64,000 bases of DNA from Fragilaria crotonensis. Its lineage: Eukaryota > Bacillariophyta > Fragilariophyceae > Fragilariales > Fragilariaceae. Position 1 is the first letter of the stretch. Every line of letters begins with the position of its first letter. Positions 10,828 to 21,236 of this stretch are shown in pieces. The translations under genes were made by a program, and so were the position numbers. The DNA lies in the NCBI GenBank assembly GCA_022925895.1, contig JAKSYS010000009.1, positions 186,001-250,000 of the forward strand, in the 5' to 3' direction. The notes under the pieces were generated by a model. It saw only the letters and a list, made by a program, of their open reading frames with translations. It ran no database searches and was not told the DNA's origin.

Positions 10828-12190
10828 GAGATTGACGATGTAGTTGTGTGGTTGCTGGACAACCTTTCACCAATAAGCGTGTGGTGTGTATCATTCCTTT
10901 TACATCTCTCCCGTCAACCAAGCAGCCGCAGCCCAGCAGTCACATCTTGACATGTTGAAACAAAGGCATCAACCAATGCAACTTAATGCCAAATCTGCAT
11001 CACATTAATGCCATGATTTGCAGGAATTTTTTGAATTGAAGGCGGTGATGATTTGAGATGATGTTCTGGTTATCATGTACATGGTGGAAGAAGTGCCTGC
11101 ATGAAAAGGCCATAACAAACACTCTCTCGTTTGTATTTGTTTCTGCCGTTGTTTCTTGCATTCTTCTTGCTTATTTTGTTTCTATGGAAGTTCTGGAAGC
11201 TGAAGACGCAATACAATTTTGAGGTCGACAGTCTCAGAGCGAGTCTCCTTCAGCATACCTTTTATTATCCGGGTAACGGAAGCAAGATGATGATGACTCA
11301 ACAAAAAATGGACTCAGTAGCTGTTTGAACAAGAATGTTTGGTGAAGAAACTATTTCTCAGCCAGTTTAAAGCAGCCTGACTGAGAGAGTTTCATTGGCT
11401 TCTTGTTGTTCTTATTCCACAACAAGAGCAGCATGGATGGTGGCAACCATTTGATGACAGCACTGGCATATCATTCAGTATCATTTTAACAGCAGCAGTA
11501 CGGTGCTAACAAGGAGGGGTGGCACAATGCTGGATAGCAGGAAGCATTGAAGTAGAACACACTCTGAATGTTTACAGGATGCAAGCAAACTTTGCTTAAT
11601 TGCTGAGCTGAACCTTTGTGTGAGTCACAATTGGATGGCAGTCTTTTGTTAACAAACTGTTCCTCTGGAAGAGCACGTTACTCTCGACGAGAGCCAACCC
11701 ATTGAAAGGGCGATGATGGCTAAACAGTTAGCTCAGAGACAATTGTGGGGGAAGCTAGACACTAATAGGACAAGTTTGTGTTTGCTTGTATGGCATCAAT
11801 GCGTCTTACTAAGTCATACATGGTTTTCAACCAGCAGCAGATGAAATAAATGTGACTTCATATTGTTGCTTCCTCAGTAGTCAAAGTACAAAAGCAAGGC
11901 AATTGGGAGATTCATTGCAAGCACTGTTGATATCATCCATTAATGTGCTACTGCCTGCCTGTTCATTATGACCTGCAAGATTGCCTACTCTTTCTTTAGA
12001 CAATACCTGCTGGTTTGGTTCTTGTAGCACTCTACTGAGTGAAGACTACCGGTACTGTACATTTATCTACTGGGCGCAAGTTTTTCTAACTCGAACCCTG
12101 TCACGTCCGATCCACCGAGTTCTAACCTGAACTCGGAATACTCCAGTACCTGGTACTACGTACTACTCCGTACTAAGGCTGATCCTTAGC
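10828..12190. other. Gene-poor intergenic region
   Basis: No convincing gene in this 1.36 kb. The longest suggestive ORF (11131-11328, a single hydrophobic segment near the start) has no recognisable homology signature. GTAC-centred motifs cluster near 12040-12170. Confidence 0.5.
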
Positions 12191-12198
12191 GTGGACAC

Positions 12199-12637
12199 CA
12201 GAGTCCTGCACTGGGTACCCATACCCAGTACCCACCCACTACCCACCCATACCCATGGTTAATGGGTGGGTATGGGCATGCCCAACCAGTCGTGGGTGGG
12301 TAATGGGTGGTCCCAACTTGACTCGCAAAGCGTGGGTGGGTAATGGGTGGTCCAAGCCTGCCAACGCGAATCGACCATTGTACTCCAAGTATACTGTAGC
12401 TAGTAAGGAGTAGTAGAGTATAGTACGCGGTGAGAGAAAATCGCCTGCGGCGGGCTAAATTTTTGCAGGGAAAATGGGTGGTGGGTGGGTATGGGTACGC
12501 CCTACCGGGCGTGGGTGGGTAACGGTGGTCCAGCCGTGACCGCGCGAAGCGTGGGTGGGTCATGGGTGGTCCAAGCCTGCCTACCGGCAGCCTTGGGTAC
12601 CCATGGGCACAGGCTTCATACCCGGTGCAGGACTCTG
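12199..12637. mobile_element. hAT-type MITE, copy 1
   Basis: A 439-bp non-autonomous element. It starts CAGAGTCCTGCAC and ends GTGCAGGACTCTG, inverted repeats of the hAT CAGnG type. It is flanked by an exact 8-bp direct repeat, GTGGACAC, at 12191-12198 and 12638-12645, the hAT target-duplication length. Subterminal regions are packed with GTGGGTGGGTA-type motifs in both orientations, probably transposase-binding arrays. A central AT-richer part contains GGAGTAGTAGAGTATAGTA. It has no coding capacity; the ORF seen across it is repeat-derived. A related copy lies at 34177-34628 in opposite orientation. Confidence 0.87.
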
Positions 12638-12754
12638 GTGGACACACACGCGGCACGTTCAATAGTTTCTCCGAAAAAACGTCAAAACTGTTTTTTTTTG
12701 TCGCCTTAGCAGGACACAAATGCAACACGCAACGCGAAATTCGGCTACGTGTCG

Positions 12755-12848
12755 CTCGCGGGCACGTGAGATTCCTCTGCGGGTACACGAAAATCGCCAA
12801 TTTTGGCAAATCTCGTGTGTCCGCAAAGCAATCTCACGGGTCCGCGAG
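12755..12848. repeat. Long imperfect hairpin (about 46-bp arms)
   Basis: The arm 12755-12800 (starting CTCGCGGGCACGTGAGATT) pairs with 12801-12848 (reverse complement starting CTCGCGGACCCGTGAGATT) with roughly eight mismatches and almost no loop. It could be a foldback repeat, a MITE remnant or a structured small-RNA precursor. It lies about 110 bp from the hAT MITE but outside its target duplication. Confidence 0.7.
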
Positions 12849-13191
12849 GACTCAAGTTCGATTTTTTTATCCAATAGGACCACATGGAGAACACATTTGT
12901 TTTATAATTTGACGTGTCGCTTTCAAATGTACTGTACTCGGGTGCTCCAGTGTTTCTAATTGTCTCATCCATTTCGACATGGACGTCAATTTCCCATCAA
13001 CTTCTCCAACAAAAGACCACAAACTGCGTTACTGGATGGCTCATTTCTTTCTTGAATCATGGCAAAGACATCTGATGATCATGCAGATGTTGAAAGTGGT
13101 GTTCTTGCCACAGTAATCAACCATTTTCTTTTTGAAAGAGTGTATTCGTCACCACGACCGTCAACCATGTAGGCGTTGTTTTTTGGCTCTA

Positions 13192-14440
13192 GTGTCTACT
13201 CACCTGACGGGGTTAATTAACCCCATTTGGGGTTAATTAACCCCGTATTTGCTCATTGCAGAAACAGTTCGCTATTACTTGCACGTTGTCCAATGGACTC
13301 GAAACCTGGGCAGCGGCTCAAGAACCGTATGAACTTGCATGGTTTCAAGCTGAGTGTCTGGATATTGTTTATCATCGAGAAGCAATAGCTTTTCTGCATC
13401 AATTTACTGCACCCTCAATTTTTTCGGGTCATTTCTGATTTTGCCCAGCAGTAGAAATAATACCAGATGCTACGCAAAACTAAGATTCAGAGACACCATT
13501 TCAGCCTTCGGTTTGATTATGTTCTCGTCAAATGCAATCAAAAGTAAGGTGACCATAGTGTTTCAAATACATTGAAGTGTTGTTTCTAAACATGAAACTT
13601 GTCCTAATTTTCACTTTTCATGCGACAGCACTCAATTAGAGAGAGACATCAAACCAGGAGAAAAAATGATGAAGAATCGTGTAGAATATATACTGTAGTC
13701 TACGGTGGATAAATTGATTTCTGACCCCATTCGTTAAAGTCGTTGTCTTCTCATGATTGAATATACTTATGATATCGTCATCTTCAGTATACTTCGAATG
13801 GTTATGTAGCGTGCTGGATATTTGACCAGCTTGAAGTATTGGCAACGAAATATCGATCAGAAAGAGGAACCATAACGGACAATTTCTACACGAAAATCGT
13901 GTAGAATATATACCACGCTTTTCCAAAAAATTCACAACGATGACAAATTTTGAATGAACTGTAAGAACATGATTTCACCACAGAATACTTACAGATTTAG
14001 GATGCCAGATACTTCAATAAATAGTCGGTCATCGGTCACTCAGCATCTTTGCTGGGACGTCTCAAGTTGTCATAGTGGAATTGAATGAAAATGGACTCAA
14101 AAAGTTTTAGAACAGTTTTGACCATACGTAGAACATGTACCAAGCGTCACGCAAAATTACATCCCTTTTGTCAGAGACTGATTGGGGATGAAAAAATCAA
14201 GTATCGAGCTTTTCTTCACATAAGTGAGTTCTATTGAAGATACAGAAAGGAAAATGGATCAAATGATTGATGCTGATAAGTTGCATTATCCTTACACACC
14301 GATGACTTCGAATGTAGCATTTTTCAGTGGACTGTAGTATAAATTGTACAGAAAAACGTCTTGCATACGTACGAAAATGATGGGGTTAATTAAGGCAAAA
14401 TGACGGGATTAATTAAGGCAGGGCCCAGGTGGGTAGACAC
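13192..14440. mobile_element. TA-flanked inverted-repeat element of about 1.25 kb
   Basis: Terminal inverted repeats GTGTCTACTCACCTG (13192-13206) and CAGGTGGGTAGACAC (14426-14440) differ at one position and are each flanked by TA (13190-13191, 14441-14442). Inside each end lie palindromic GGGGTTAATTAACCCC-type motifs: two at 13209-13244 and two diverged TTAATTAAGGC forms at 14383-14420. The interior holds two direct copies of AATCGTGTAGAATATATAC (near 13676 and 13896). No transposase is recognised, and the 99-codon minus-strand ORF (13636-13935) has no known motif. It is probably a non-autonomous TA-target element, unrelated by TIR sequence to the element at 7251. Confidence 0.72.
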
Positions 14441-14442
14441 TA

Positions 14443-15605
14443 GTACTGTCTATCTCAAAAAAATTGTACGGTTGAATTTTATTAGTATATGGTTTGGATT
14501 TCCTGGTTTTACTTCGAATTCAAAAATCATGTCAAACACGTAGAGGCTAAGGTCGCTGTCACAGAAGTCAAAATATGTCACGTGTCCACACCGTTGGCAC
14601 AATCGATTTATATAGATTTTACCCTGCGTGTTGTGTTTGTGTCCACGCTAAGAATCGGCCTAAAGCAGTACCAGTATGACAGCCGGTACAAGTACAGGAC
14701 CATCACGTTGAGAGCGCAGGAAGTACTGTCATACTGAAGTACAAGTACCGGAAGCCACTCCGCTCGTCACTGTCCCTACTAGTAGCAGTAGGCAAACATG
14801 GTATACGTGCTAAAGCTTTCGACGCCGTTGTTGCGACGGCTGAGGCAAGGGCCAAGCCCCAAGCTCATGTGACGTTTCAAAAATGTGACAATTGTCCCTT
14901 CAGGCCACGTGCCGCTTCAATCGGAGCTTTAGATTTTGGTTTCGTTAATTGTTAACCTTGCTGAAGTACGACGGATCCCGATCCCTCCTTGTGACGCAAC
15001 ACCTGTACTTCAAGCAGAACCTCTGTAATATGTAGAAAACGTAAGTACAAATCAGTCATTACAAATTTAAGCAGTGACGGCGATTGCTCCTTCCAGAGTC
15101 CAAACCAGTGGTGTCCGGATCGCTCGATGCCAGACACAGTTCAAGATGTGGTTCGTTTCGAGTCTCGAGATGTCGCAGGCACCGATATCACTATTGAAGG
15201 AGTTCCAGTACATAAAGTGTCCATCGTTGCTGATTCAAGTTCAATACTCGATGACGAGCTCTGGGACACGACGAAAACTTGCGTCAGTGGATGAAAGGAG
15301 CAGGATTGGTCGAGAAAAATGTTAATAGTTCGTGCATGGACTGCAAGAAGTAGCCCTACAAGTTTGTGAAAAAGTAGTTAATGAAGGAGAATTGCATTGA
15401 ATCTTGAAGGAAGTGTATGGGGATAAGGGATAAATCATGTTTTGTGCGAAGGAGAGAGTGTTTGCCATCCCCCAAGATTACATACGATCCGAGGCAGTAC
15501 CAGGTGCCACCTACCAGGTTCTTGTACCTAGAGCCCACATCATACGATTACACCGCACAGAAACAGTCACAAATTTTCACTTGACGAGCCACCACAGCAA
15601 GCACA
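14443..15605. other. Intergenic region
   Basis: No gene that I can support in 1.16 kb. Short ORFs (for example 15074-15325) lack recognisable features. GTAC-centred motifs occur around 14665-14790. Confidence 0.5.
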
Positions 15606-16040
15606 ATGAATCTGCCACAGATGATGACTTCTACGCATCCCAACCCACAACCAACTCAAATGGATAAGGAGAACGTGGTTGTTGCGCAAGTTCTTGCTGA
15701 TCTGCATCGTTTTCGAGTTGCGCTGGGCAACTCTCACGTGAAGACTGGTGAGGCGTGGAATTCGTTGGGACTCATACGAATGCATATGCAACAGGATGCA
15801 AAGGAGGCGAAACCTTGCTTAGAAGAGGCTCTGCGGATATTCAAGAAGAATGATGAGCGAACATTGATGGCGACCACCCTGAACGATTTGGGAAACTGTC
15901 TGGAACGATTGAATCAGCACGAAAAGGCATTTGAAGCCTACAAGGAGGCGCGAGAAATATTTGAGACTGAGAAGTTCTCAGAATCACATCCACGCATGTT
16001 GTCTACACAACGTTCTTTGTCACGGCTTTGTCGAGAATGA
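15606..16040 (+). CDS. Small TPR-repeat protein
   Basis: Single-exon ORF of 144 residues with an ATG start. Residues from about 45 onward form two to three tetratricopeptide-type helical pairs (AWNSLGLIRMHMQQDAKEA, TLNDLGNCLERLNQHEKAFE, AYKEAREIFETEK), with spacing like the kinesin-light-chain subtype. TPR modules mediate protein-protein contacts; no partner is indicated. No signal peptide or membrane segment is visible. The N-terminal 25 residues are Pro/Thr/Gln-rich. It could be a complete small scaffold protein or the single-exon remnant of a larger TPR gene. Confidence 0.7.
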   Translation: MNLPQMMTSTHPNPQPTQMDKENVVVAQVLADLHRFRVALGNSHVKTGEAWNSLGLIRMHMQQDAKEAKPCLEEALRIFKKNDERTLMATTLNDLGNCLERLNQHEKAFEAYKEAREIFETEKFSESHPRMLSTQRSLSRLCRE

Positions 16041-17077
16041 TCTGTCGATACTCTACCGTTGTTACTATTGTTGTCCATGCAGAATTCCACAATCAAACTG
16101 TGAATCATGAGGAAATTTGACAATCTCGCGCACAAACCAATCCCTCTCCGGAAAGCTGTACAAGCTTCTGCCTTGTGCGTGGACTTGATCATTTCTCAGT
16201 TGGAGTTTCATCATTGTTAGCATGCCTATCATGCACTCCTTTTGTGTTCGGCCTTTTATAGCGAAAGTTGTAATATAAAGTACGCCAAGTAGAACGAAAG
16301 CTCACCCACATTGATTTATGTTGTTCACGTCTGCAGTAGTTTGGTGCTCTCTCCGATAGTCTCCCTCCTTGCATTGACCGTCTTTGATTGCTCCGCCCTT
16401 GCTCTCTCTCTCTTCGTCCTTGGTCTCCCTACCATTTCTCCATTCGATGCCGTTCGCGGGTTTTCGCCTGGAGTCTAGCTAGTATATTGTTGCACTGTGA
16501 CTCAGCCTACAGTACCGTACTGCTGGAAGAAACATCTGCTTGTTGAGGTACAATTTTGTCCAAGTTCGGGTCGAGTTGGACCGAGTTTAAAAGAATTTAC
16601 ATTGTTGAGGTTGCCATGCAACACTCCAAGGATTTCGCCTACAAATTTGTCCAAATTCACTGCCAACAAGCAGATGGAGCGACAGACACAGTTATACTCA
16701 CAGATCAGTTTTGGAGAAAAAAGTATGATGGGCCTAATAAGTGCGTATGTATATAACGGAGTACCAGGTGTACCAGGTATCATACTTGTACTCCACTGAG
16801 GGTTTGACAGTACGACCGTACGACCCCACCAAAACAGTTGCATATCATAGAGACAGGAAAAAGCCTCAACGAACGAACTCCGTACTCCCAGTAGAATGCG
16901 TATACATTTTTGATGATCTCTACTCTACTCTCTACTCTACAACTCTAGAGCCAGTAGGTACAAGTACCTGGTACTAAAAATCCAGTCCTGGTAGCAAACA
17001 TTTGTCACACTTCTTCATCTTCTCGCCTTTGTGCACGATTGGACAACAGGAGAGTAGCACATCGAAACGACAACAAC
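16041..17077. other. Intergenic region
   Basis: No supported gene in about 1 kb. ORFs on both strands around 16500-16840 overlap one another and lack motifs. GTAC-centred motifs and tandem TCTACTCTACTC (about 16920) are present. Confidence 0.5.
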
Positions 17078-18121
17078 ATGGACGATGTTACTGCCAACGA
17101 TGCACATGACAACAACTACGCCCTTTTCCTCGCGAGTAAAGATGGTCATTTGGATAAAGTTCAAGAGTTGTTGCTGAATCATGGCAACTTGGATATGAAT
17201 ATGAATGCCGGATTTGAAGATGGCGACACCCCCCTTATCGTTGCATGCAAAATGGGTCATGTGGATGTTGTTCGTGAGTTGCTCCATCATGACAAAGTGG
17301 ATGTGAATGCAAGAAACGATTGTGACCGCACCGCCCTTATCGTTGCGTGCGAAATCGGGCATGTGGATGTGGTTCGCGAGTTGCTCCATCATGACAAAGT
17401 AGATGTGAATGCGAGAATTGGAGGTGGCTTTACAGCCCTCTTCTTTGCAAGCGTATTGGATGAGGTTGACAAGGTTCGTGAGTTGCTGAATCATGACAAG
17501 ATAGATGTGAATCACAGAGCTGAAGAAGGCGACACAGCACTGATGTACGCTAGTTTGTTGAATCGTGTCGGGGTAGTTTGTGAGTTGTTGAATCATCCCA
17601 ACATCAATGTGAATGCGAGAAATGATTGCGGCCGCACAGCACTTATCATCGCGAGCGCAAATGGTTGCCTCGATGTTGTTATGGAGTTGCTGAATCACCA
17701 GCACACCAATATGAATGGAAACGTTGAAGATGATGCTCAGCGGGACCCAGATTGTTGTTCAAATGAAAGTACTCCACGCAATGGCAAGCCGGATGTTAAT
17801 GTCATAGATCATAATGGTGGCACAGCCCTGTATTTGGCGAGTCGGAATCAGCGCTGGAGTACTGTCTGTGAGTTGGTGAAACACGAGGAGGTCGATGTCA
17901 ATTGTCAAGGCCCACTGGGTTACACAGCCCTCATGTGGGCTAGCCAAAGAGGCAGATTGGATGTTGTTGCCATCATGTTGGAACACGACAATGTGGATAC
18001 AAATTTGAAGAATAAAGCTGGCTCGACAGCTCTTGATATTGCCCGCAGTTGTGGAATGTTCGAAGTTGCACAATGTTTGGAGGAACGCACAAAAGCCGAA
18101 ACCACCGAAGGTACAGCCTGA
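17078..18121 (+). CDS. Ankyrin-repeat protein
   Basis: Single-exon gene of 347 residues, starting at the ATG at 17078; an open frame continues upstream only from a TTG. Nearly the whole protein is ankyrin repeats, about nine units of about 33 residues with the pattern TALIVACEIGHVDVVRELL followed by HHDKVDVNARN. Several adjacent units are almost identical, which suggests recent internal duplication. A hydrophilic spacer (about residues 216-245) interrupts the array before three final repeats. There is no membrane segment, kinase or other catalytic domain. The role is presumably protein binding; the partner cannot be inferred. Confidence 0.88.
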   Translation: MDDVTANDAHDNNYALFLASKDGHLDKVQELLLNHGNLDMNMNAGFEDGDTPLIVACKMGHVDVVRELLHHDKVDVNARNDCDRTALIVACEIGHVDVVRELLHHDKVDVNARIGGGFTALFFASVLDEVDKVRELLNHDKIDVNHRAEEGDTALMYASLLNRVGVVCELLNHPNINVNARNDCGRTALIIASANGCLDVVMELLNHQHTNMNGNVEDDAQRDPDCCSNESTPRNGKPDVNVIDHNGGTALYLASRNQRWSTVCELVKHEEVDVNCQGPLGYTALMWASQRGRLDVVAIMLEHDNVDTNLKNKAGSTALDIARSCGMFEVAQCLEERTKAETTEGTA

Positions 18122-18249
18122 TTTGGATCAGCAGACGCTGCAAAAAGGGTTGATACCTTCAATTCATGAACATTCTAGAAGCCAATATCTGATCCATCAT
18201 CTGAACAGTCCACCTCTTATGTCGTCTTGCCCCGCCGGGTGACAAATAT

Positions 18250-19080
18250 GTGTCGTTGGTGGGGTAATCTTCACAGCGTCTTTTATGGCAGGTGCCTTCT
18301 TTGCCAAGGCAAATGCCGTTGCCTCGTCCTTCGCAATAGGGTAGTCCTCTGAGTTGGTGGCTCGACAGCCTTGGCTATTGCTTTTCTTTGGTCGGTGTCA
18401 CAGAAGGCAGGTTCAAATTCTTCCATGATCAAATCAAACTCATCAGCTGATTTATCCTCCTTCTTGTTGAAAGGCAAAATCGCTTTATTTCTTGTCAGAA
18501 TCGCATTCCTCACGTACCTTACGGGGGCGAATTTCTGTTGCGTCCAGCTCCTACTTTCTTTTTGGCATGTCTGATGAGTCCTCTCGCCAAAGCGGGGACG
18601 GAGCTGTCGCTTCAAGATTGTCCACTTCGACGGACTTCTCCTGACGCTGACGCCGAATCTCTTCAGCCTCTTTGTGCGCGCCAACCGCCAAAGCTTCATC
18701 CCTAACAAACCAACTCAAAATACTCATACCTTATTGTGGGGTGTTTGTGAAGGTCATTTTTCTTCATGTACGTCATGACCGCCGATTCTTGCAAATCGGC
18801 GAGCAATAGACTGGCTGTCACGTTTGTGGTTGCGGAAATCCCATGCCATTGGATTGCGGCGCAGTCTTTGCAAAAGCAAGGCCTCTTGCTGATTTGTGGA
18901 CAACTGGCGACCGGGAAGGCATTTGCTGATTTGTGGACAACTGGCGACCGGGAAGGCATTTGGACAGCTACCACATGACCCTCGTCAAAATAAAAGATAT
19001 CGTCCAGTTCTGATGAGCCTTCGTTGGGGCGGTCTTATTGCGGCGTTTGTGGCAGATGCCTTCTTCGCCAAGGATTACTC
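18250..19080 (-). pseudogene. Decayed or frame-broken hypothetical gene
   Basis: Protein-like minus-strand segments occur in different frames: a Cys-containing part (CFCKDCAAIQWHGI, then MTYMKKNDLHKHPTIRYEYFELVC, about 18974-18702), an acidic/basic stretch (ALAVGAHKEAEEIRR, about 18680), FNKKEDKSADEFDLIMEEFE (about 18480-18420) and YPIAKDEATAFALAKKAPA (about 18345-18285). They appear to belong to one gene with several frame breaks. A 37-bp tandem duplication lies in the upstream part. I do not recognise the family; CxxC suggests a zinc-binding start. The upstream sequence near 19040-19075 resembles 18290-18310, hinting at a duplicated remnant. Confidence 0.4.
18888..18961. repeat. 37-bp tandem duplication
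   Basis: Two exact copies of a 37-bp unit starting GCTGATTTGTGGACAACTGG lie head to tail (18888-18924 and 18925-18961). As 37 is not a multiple of three, it would shift any overlapping reading frame. Confidence 0.88.
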
Positions 19081-19665
19081 AGTACTGGAGTACTCGAGGT
19101 ACTTTCGGATTCAACTCAGAACTGCATCGGGATTCGAACAACCCTCCGAGCACCAAGAGTAAAGCAAATAAAGACACGCCGGTTCTTTCCAAGTCCCAGG
19201 GAATCCCTGTTACCAAACCCCCTATATTGTGTACCCGTCGTTGTCAAAGATAGTGCTACATACAACTGTTCATTTGTGTTTTTTGCCGCAAGCTTATTCG
19301 TCGAGCCTATATTAATAAGACGTTCATTTCTATGTCTCTATAATATAGTTGCAAACGAACAATACCGCAACAGTTCAAGTCCATACTACTTTCGCCAAAT
19401 ATGGTGTGTCCCAAATCCATCATATCAAATATGTGTGCGTGATTATGTGTGTGTGTATGTTTGCAGTAATAAAAATAGCGTAATCCTTGTTTCACCAACA
19501 ATCAGGAGAAAGAAGTTCGCTATAATTACACTGCAACATCAGCATTGATCAGCATTCAATTTAACGGTAACTGTGTAATAAAAGAGGGATTGAGAGAGAT
19601 ATTTGTGAGTCCGTGCATGGGAACGAAGTCAAATATGGTAAAACCATCAACAGTTTGCAGTGTAC
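19081..19665. other. Intergenic region 3' of psbU
   Basis: No supported gene. ORFs here are short and without motifs. AT-rich 3' flanking sequence of psbU (minus strand) occupies the right part. Confidence 0.45.
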
Positions 19666-20429
19666 TTACAGTCCATTGTTGATGCGGTCAATGACATAGT
19701 CCGCAGAAGGAGCCTGGGCCGTGAAGCGAGATTCGTACTTCTTGATGATATCCTTCTCAGCACCGGTGAGTCCTGGGAGGCTGTAAACATCACTCACAGA
19801 CTTGTATGGTCCTCCGGAAGCGATCTTTCCAGCAATAGTTGGGTACATGCCGGGCATCTTCAAGTAGACACGAACGTTAGCATTGTTGATATCGACAACT
19901 TGTCCTCCACCAAGGAACTTCACGTTCTCGTAGTCGCGGACTGCATGGGCAGCAGGGGCAAAGGCGGCCATACCGGCAGCAGCTCCGAAAGCAGAGAGGA
20001 ACTCACGACGCTCGGCGGCAAGCTCGGTGGTGCGCAGCTGGGCAGCCTGTGGGGCAACAAAGGCAGCGGCGACGCTGTGTTGTGTGTGTAGAGAGTGAGG
20101 GGTGTTGGTTGGTGAGTAATCATGTGATGATGAACTGCAACAATTACATCAATACATCACACGAACGCAATTTGAAAGAACTGCAGTTTTCGAGCGGCCA
20201 GCAGTCAACCAACCTGTCCGAGACCCGGACAGGAGTGCCGAATCGACGATCAAGGTATAGCCCTAGTAGCGGGTGCAACACGAAATTCGAATCTATCGTC
20301 GACCAGTCCATTCAATTTCGTTCCAAATCCTAAAGTCTACAGCCATCAATCAACTTTCTACAATGAACTGCATTGGCGTTCATCTGGAAGCACTTACGAG
20401 GCAAGAACGGCGAAGATAGCGAGCTTCAT
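19666..20429 (-). CDS. psbU: PsbU, photosystem II extrinsic 12-kDa protein, nuclear-encoded
   Basis: Lumenal extrinsic subunit of photosystem II that stabilises the oxygen-evolving complex. Exons are 20429-20398 and 20074-19666; intron 20075-20397 has a GTAAGT donor. The spliced product is 146 residues. It begins MKLAIFAVLAS, then VAAAFVAPQAA, a diatom bipartite plastid signal with the conserved Phe after the ER cleavage site. A second targeting region, ERREFLSAFGAAAG ending APAAHA, has twin arginines and an A-x-A site, consistent with thylakoid transfer. The mature part starts near VRDYENVKFLGGG and has the helix-hairpin-helix-like PsbU fold signature (YPTIAGKIASGGPYKSVSDV, LPGLTGAEKDIIKKY). 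The ORF is intact. The intron sits inside the signal-peptide codons. Confidence 0.95.
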
Positions 20430-21236
20430 TTTGATGAATTAGATTGACGAAGTTTGCGGTAAATGCAAGTGGGTCACACAACTGACGTGAGGTCAGAGGA
20501 TGTCACGTAAAAAACACCTTCGCTGTATGATCTTGGTATGTTTTGTACGCCGATCTTGAGAACTCAAGTTGCGGATCTTTCTACAACACACTACACATCC
20601 GGGTTGGTACGAATCGTTGATGCGGCCAGACGGCCGTCTGCAGCACATGTCGGACACGTGTTGGCGAAGGCTTGGGTATACGTACTGGCGTACCAGGTAC
20701 TGTGGCACCTGATACAGTCTACTGGAAATCCTGACTACTGGCAACAGTGGTACAAGTACTATTATGTAGTCAGTTCGAAGTCTACCGGTAAACGTACTGC
20801 AGTACTGTAGGAACTTGGAAGGTTTACAGTATGTGGTACTCCAGTACCACAGTATCTTACGCAAAAGTCTTGTACCCGGATCCTGGAATCTGGAACCCTA
20901 TTTTTAATTGAATAATTGAACCAGACTGCAGCACAAAAGTTGAAGTACTCGTACCTCGTACAGACACTACCAGTAGCAGTTATTCTACTGGTACTACACA
21001 CCACTTGTGCTAACCTGCTACACCTACAGCTATTCCGAGCACTTGATAGTTCATGGCATAGCAAACCTCCAGTAGAAGGCCCCTGGACCCATTAACACAA
21101 GCTTCATCGTCGATCCTACGTACTCCTTACAGTGCTATTCCATAGGACCATGTGGAATATGACTCTATGATTTGAAGAATACGGCCATGCCCTCGTTGCC
21201 GTGTGTCGACTTTGTCCAACCATCCCAATAAGCCTT
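20430..21236. other. Intergenic region
   Basis: No supported gene in about 0.8 kb. It is dense in GTAC-centred motifs (20690-20850 and 20940-21000) and has a GACGGCCGTC palindrome near 20628. Confidence 0.5.

Noticed and set aside
11131-11328. 65-codon ORF with a hydrophobic N-terminus
   Set aside because: Short, no homology cue, no flanking gene features; chance is likely.
12186-12809. 207-codon minus-strand ORF with PPTTHPYPP-type repeats
   Set aside because: It reads through the hAT MITE and its repeat arrays; no protein signature.
20620-20645. GACGGCCGTC palindrome as a regulatory site
   Set aside because: A single short palindrome in a gene-free stretch; no further support.
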